32,389 nt of DNA from Actinomycetes bacterium (GTDB taxonomy: Bacteria > Actinomycetota > Acidimicrobiia > Acidimicrobiales > RAAP-2): the NCBI GenBank assembly GCA_021793395.1, contig JAJYSU010000023.1:1-32389 (forward strand), given 5' to 3'. The translations under genes were made by a program, and so were the position numbers. Within the stretch, counting starts at the first letter, position 1, and each line of letters begins with the position of its first letter. Positions 32,143 through 32,389 of the stretch are shown in pieces. The notes beneath the pieces are model-generated. The model was not told where the DNA came from, ran no database searches, and saw nothing but the letters and a program-made list of their open reading frames with translations.

Positions 32143-32389
32143 CTAGTCGAACAGCCCGTCGGGGTTGGCGTAGGCCTCAGACTCGTCGGGAAATGCCCCC
32201 GCGCGCACGTCCTCGGCGTAGTGGCGCAGCGCCTCGACCGTGGCGGCGCCAAGGTCGGCGTAGCGACGTACGAACTTGGCCGGCGAACGGGCGCTCAAGC
32301 CCAGCAGGTCGTGCCAGACCAGTACCTGTCCGTCGGTCTCGGGCCCGGCACCGATGCCGATGGTCGGTACGTTCAGTGCGCGGGTGAGG
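32143..32389 (-). CDS. panB: 3-methyl-2-oxobutanoate hydroxymethyltransferase PanB (C-terminal part)
   Basis: An 81-residue C-terminal fragment; the gene enters from the right edge, and the stop TAG lies at 32145-32143. The sequence LNVPTIGIGAGPETDGQVLV followed by WHDLLGL, the KFVRRYADL helix and the ending EDVRAGAFPDESEAY match PanB closely. PanB transfers a hydroxymethyl group from methylene-tetrahydrofolate to 3-methyl-2-oxobutanoate in pantothenate synthesis. The active-site N-terminal part lies outside the window. It lies upstream of, and in the same direction as, rpsF. Confidence 0.92.
   Translation of the reverse strand, partial: LTRALNVPTIGIGAGPETDGQVLVWHDLLGLSARSPAKFVRRYADLGAATVEALRHYAEDVRAGAFPDESEAYANPDGLFD

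Noticed and set aside
1..32389. CRISPR array, tRNA, rRNA, transposase or integrase
   Set aside because: No regularly spaced repeats, cloverleaf with CCA-end context, rRNA-like stretch or DDE/tyrosine recombinase motif was seen on reading both strands.

Overview
This 32.4 kb window is high-GC actinobacterial DNA. Evidence for this is the GC-biased third codon positions, frequent GTG starts, the rpsF-ssb-rpsR-rplI-dnaB order, a NAD(P)-rich gene set, and many genes whose start codon lies 6-7 nt after a TAnnnT -10 hexamer (leaderless transcripts). Secreted proteins built from Cys-containing NEVHGVW-type repeats and from Ig-like repeats are common in uncultured Acidimicrobiia-like lineages, so I suggest that class. 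This is inference only; no 16S rRNA gene is present. No tRNA, rRNA, CRISPR array or insertion sequence was seen.

Layout. 1-1287 (-): N-terminal part of a secreted Ig-like repeat protein that runs off the left edge. 1719-4081 (+): DHA2-type drug exporter coupled to a MerR regulator. 4305-6818 (+): three envelope genes (a lipoprotein-like or secreted protein, a two-TM protein, a secreted parallel beta-helix protein). 6884-7636 (-): SDR oxidoreductase. 7743-8552: a decayed patch with a frameshifted minus-strand gene and an HxlR regulator broken by an in-frame TGA. 8549-9469 (+): an Rrf2-type Fe-S regulator fused to an SRPBCC-like domain. 9584-11631 (-): an ABC exporter whose ATPase carries an N-terminal membrane hairpin. 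11717-15510 (-): the most unusual locus, a membrane polyferredoxin followed by a three-part fusion (2[4Fe-4S] ferredoxin, GltD-like NADPH oxidoreductase, flavodoxin). 15556-15575: a symmetrical operator-like site upstream of it. 15774-17928 (+): a divergent NarL-type response regulator and sensor kinase. 17964-19415 (+): a secreted eight-repeat protein. 19518-20717 (+): an orphan OmpR-type response regulator and a Bcp peroxiredoxin. 20714-24152 (-): a 2-oxoacid dehydrogenase E1alpha-E1beta-E2 operon. 24281-25390 (-): rlmN. 25486-26262 (+): a second SDR. 26330-28785 (-): a second ABC exporter. 28815-32031 (-): dnaB, rplI, rpsR, ssb, rpsF. 32143-32389 (-): the 3' end of panB.

How the parts fit. 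The central block (about 8.5-20.7 kb) is rich in redox functions: an Fe-S sensor, a membrane and soluble electron-transfer pair, a NarL-family two-component system and a thiol peroxidase. The polyferredoxin/fusion pair, the divergent two-component system and the shared palindromic intergenic region form the best candidate here for an undescribed system. I infer NAD(P)H-linked electron transfer between a cytoplasmic flavin/Fe-S enzyme and a membrane Fe-S protein. The partner and the direction of electron flow cannot be read from the sequence. The right-hand end is conserved housekeeping, with a structured rpsF leader that may mediate S6:S18 feedback.
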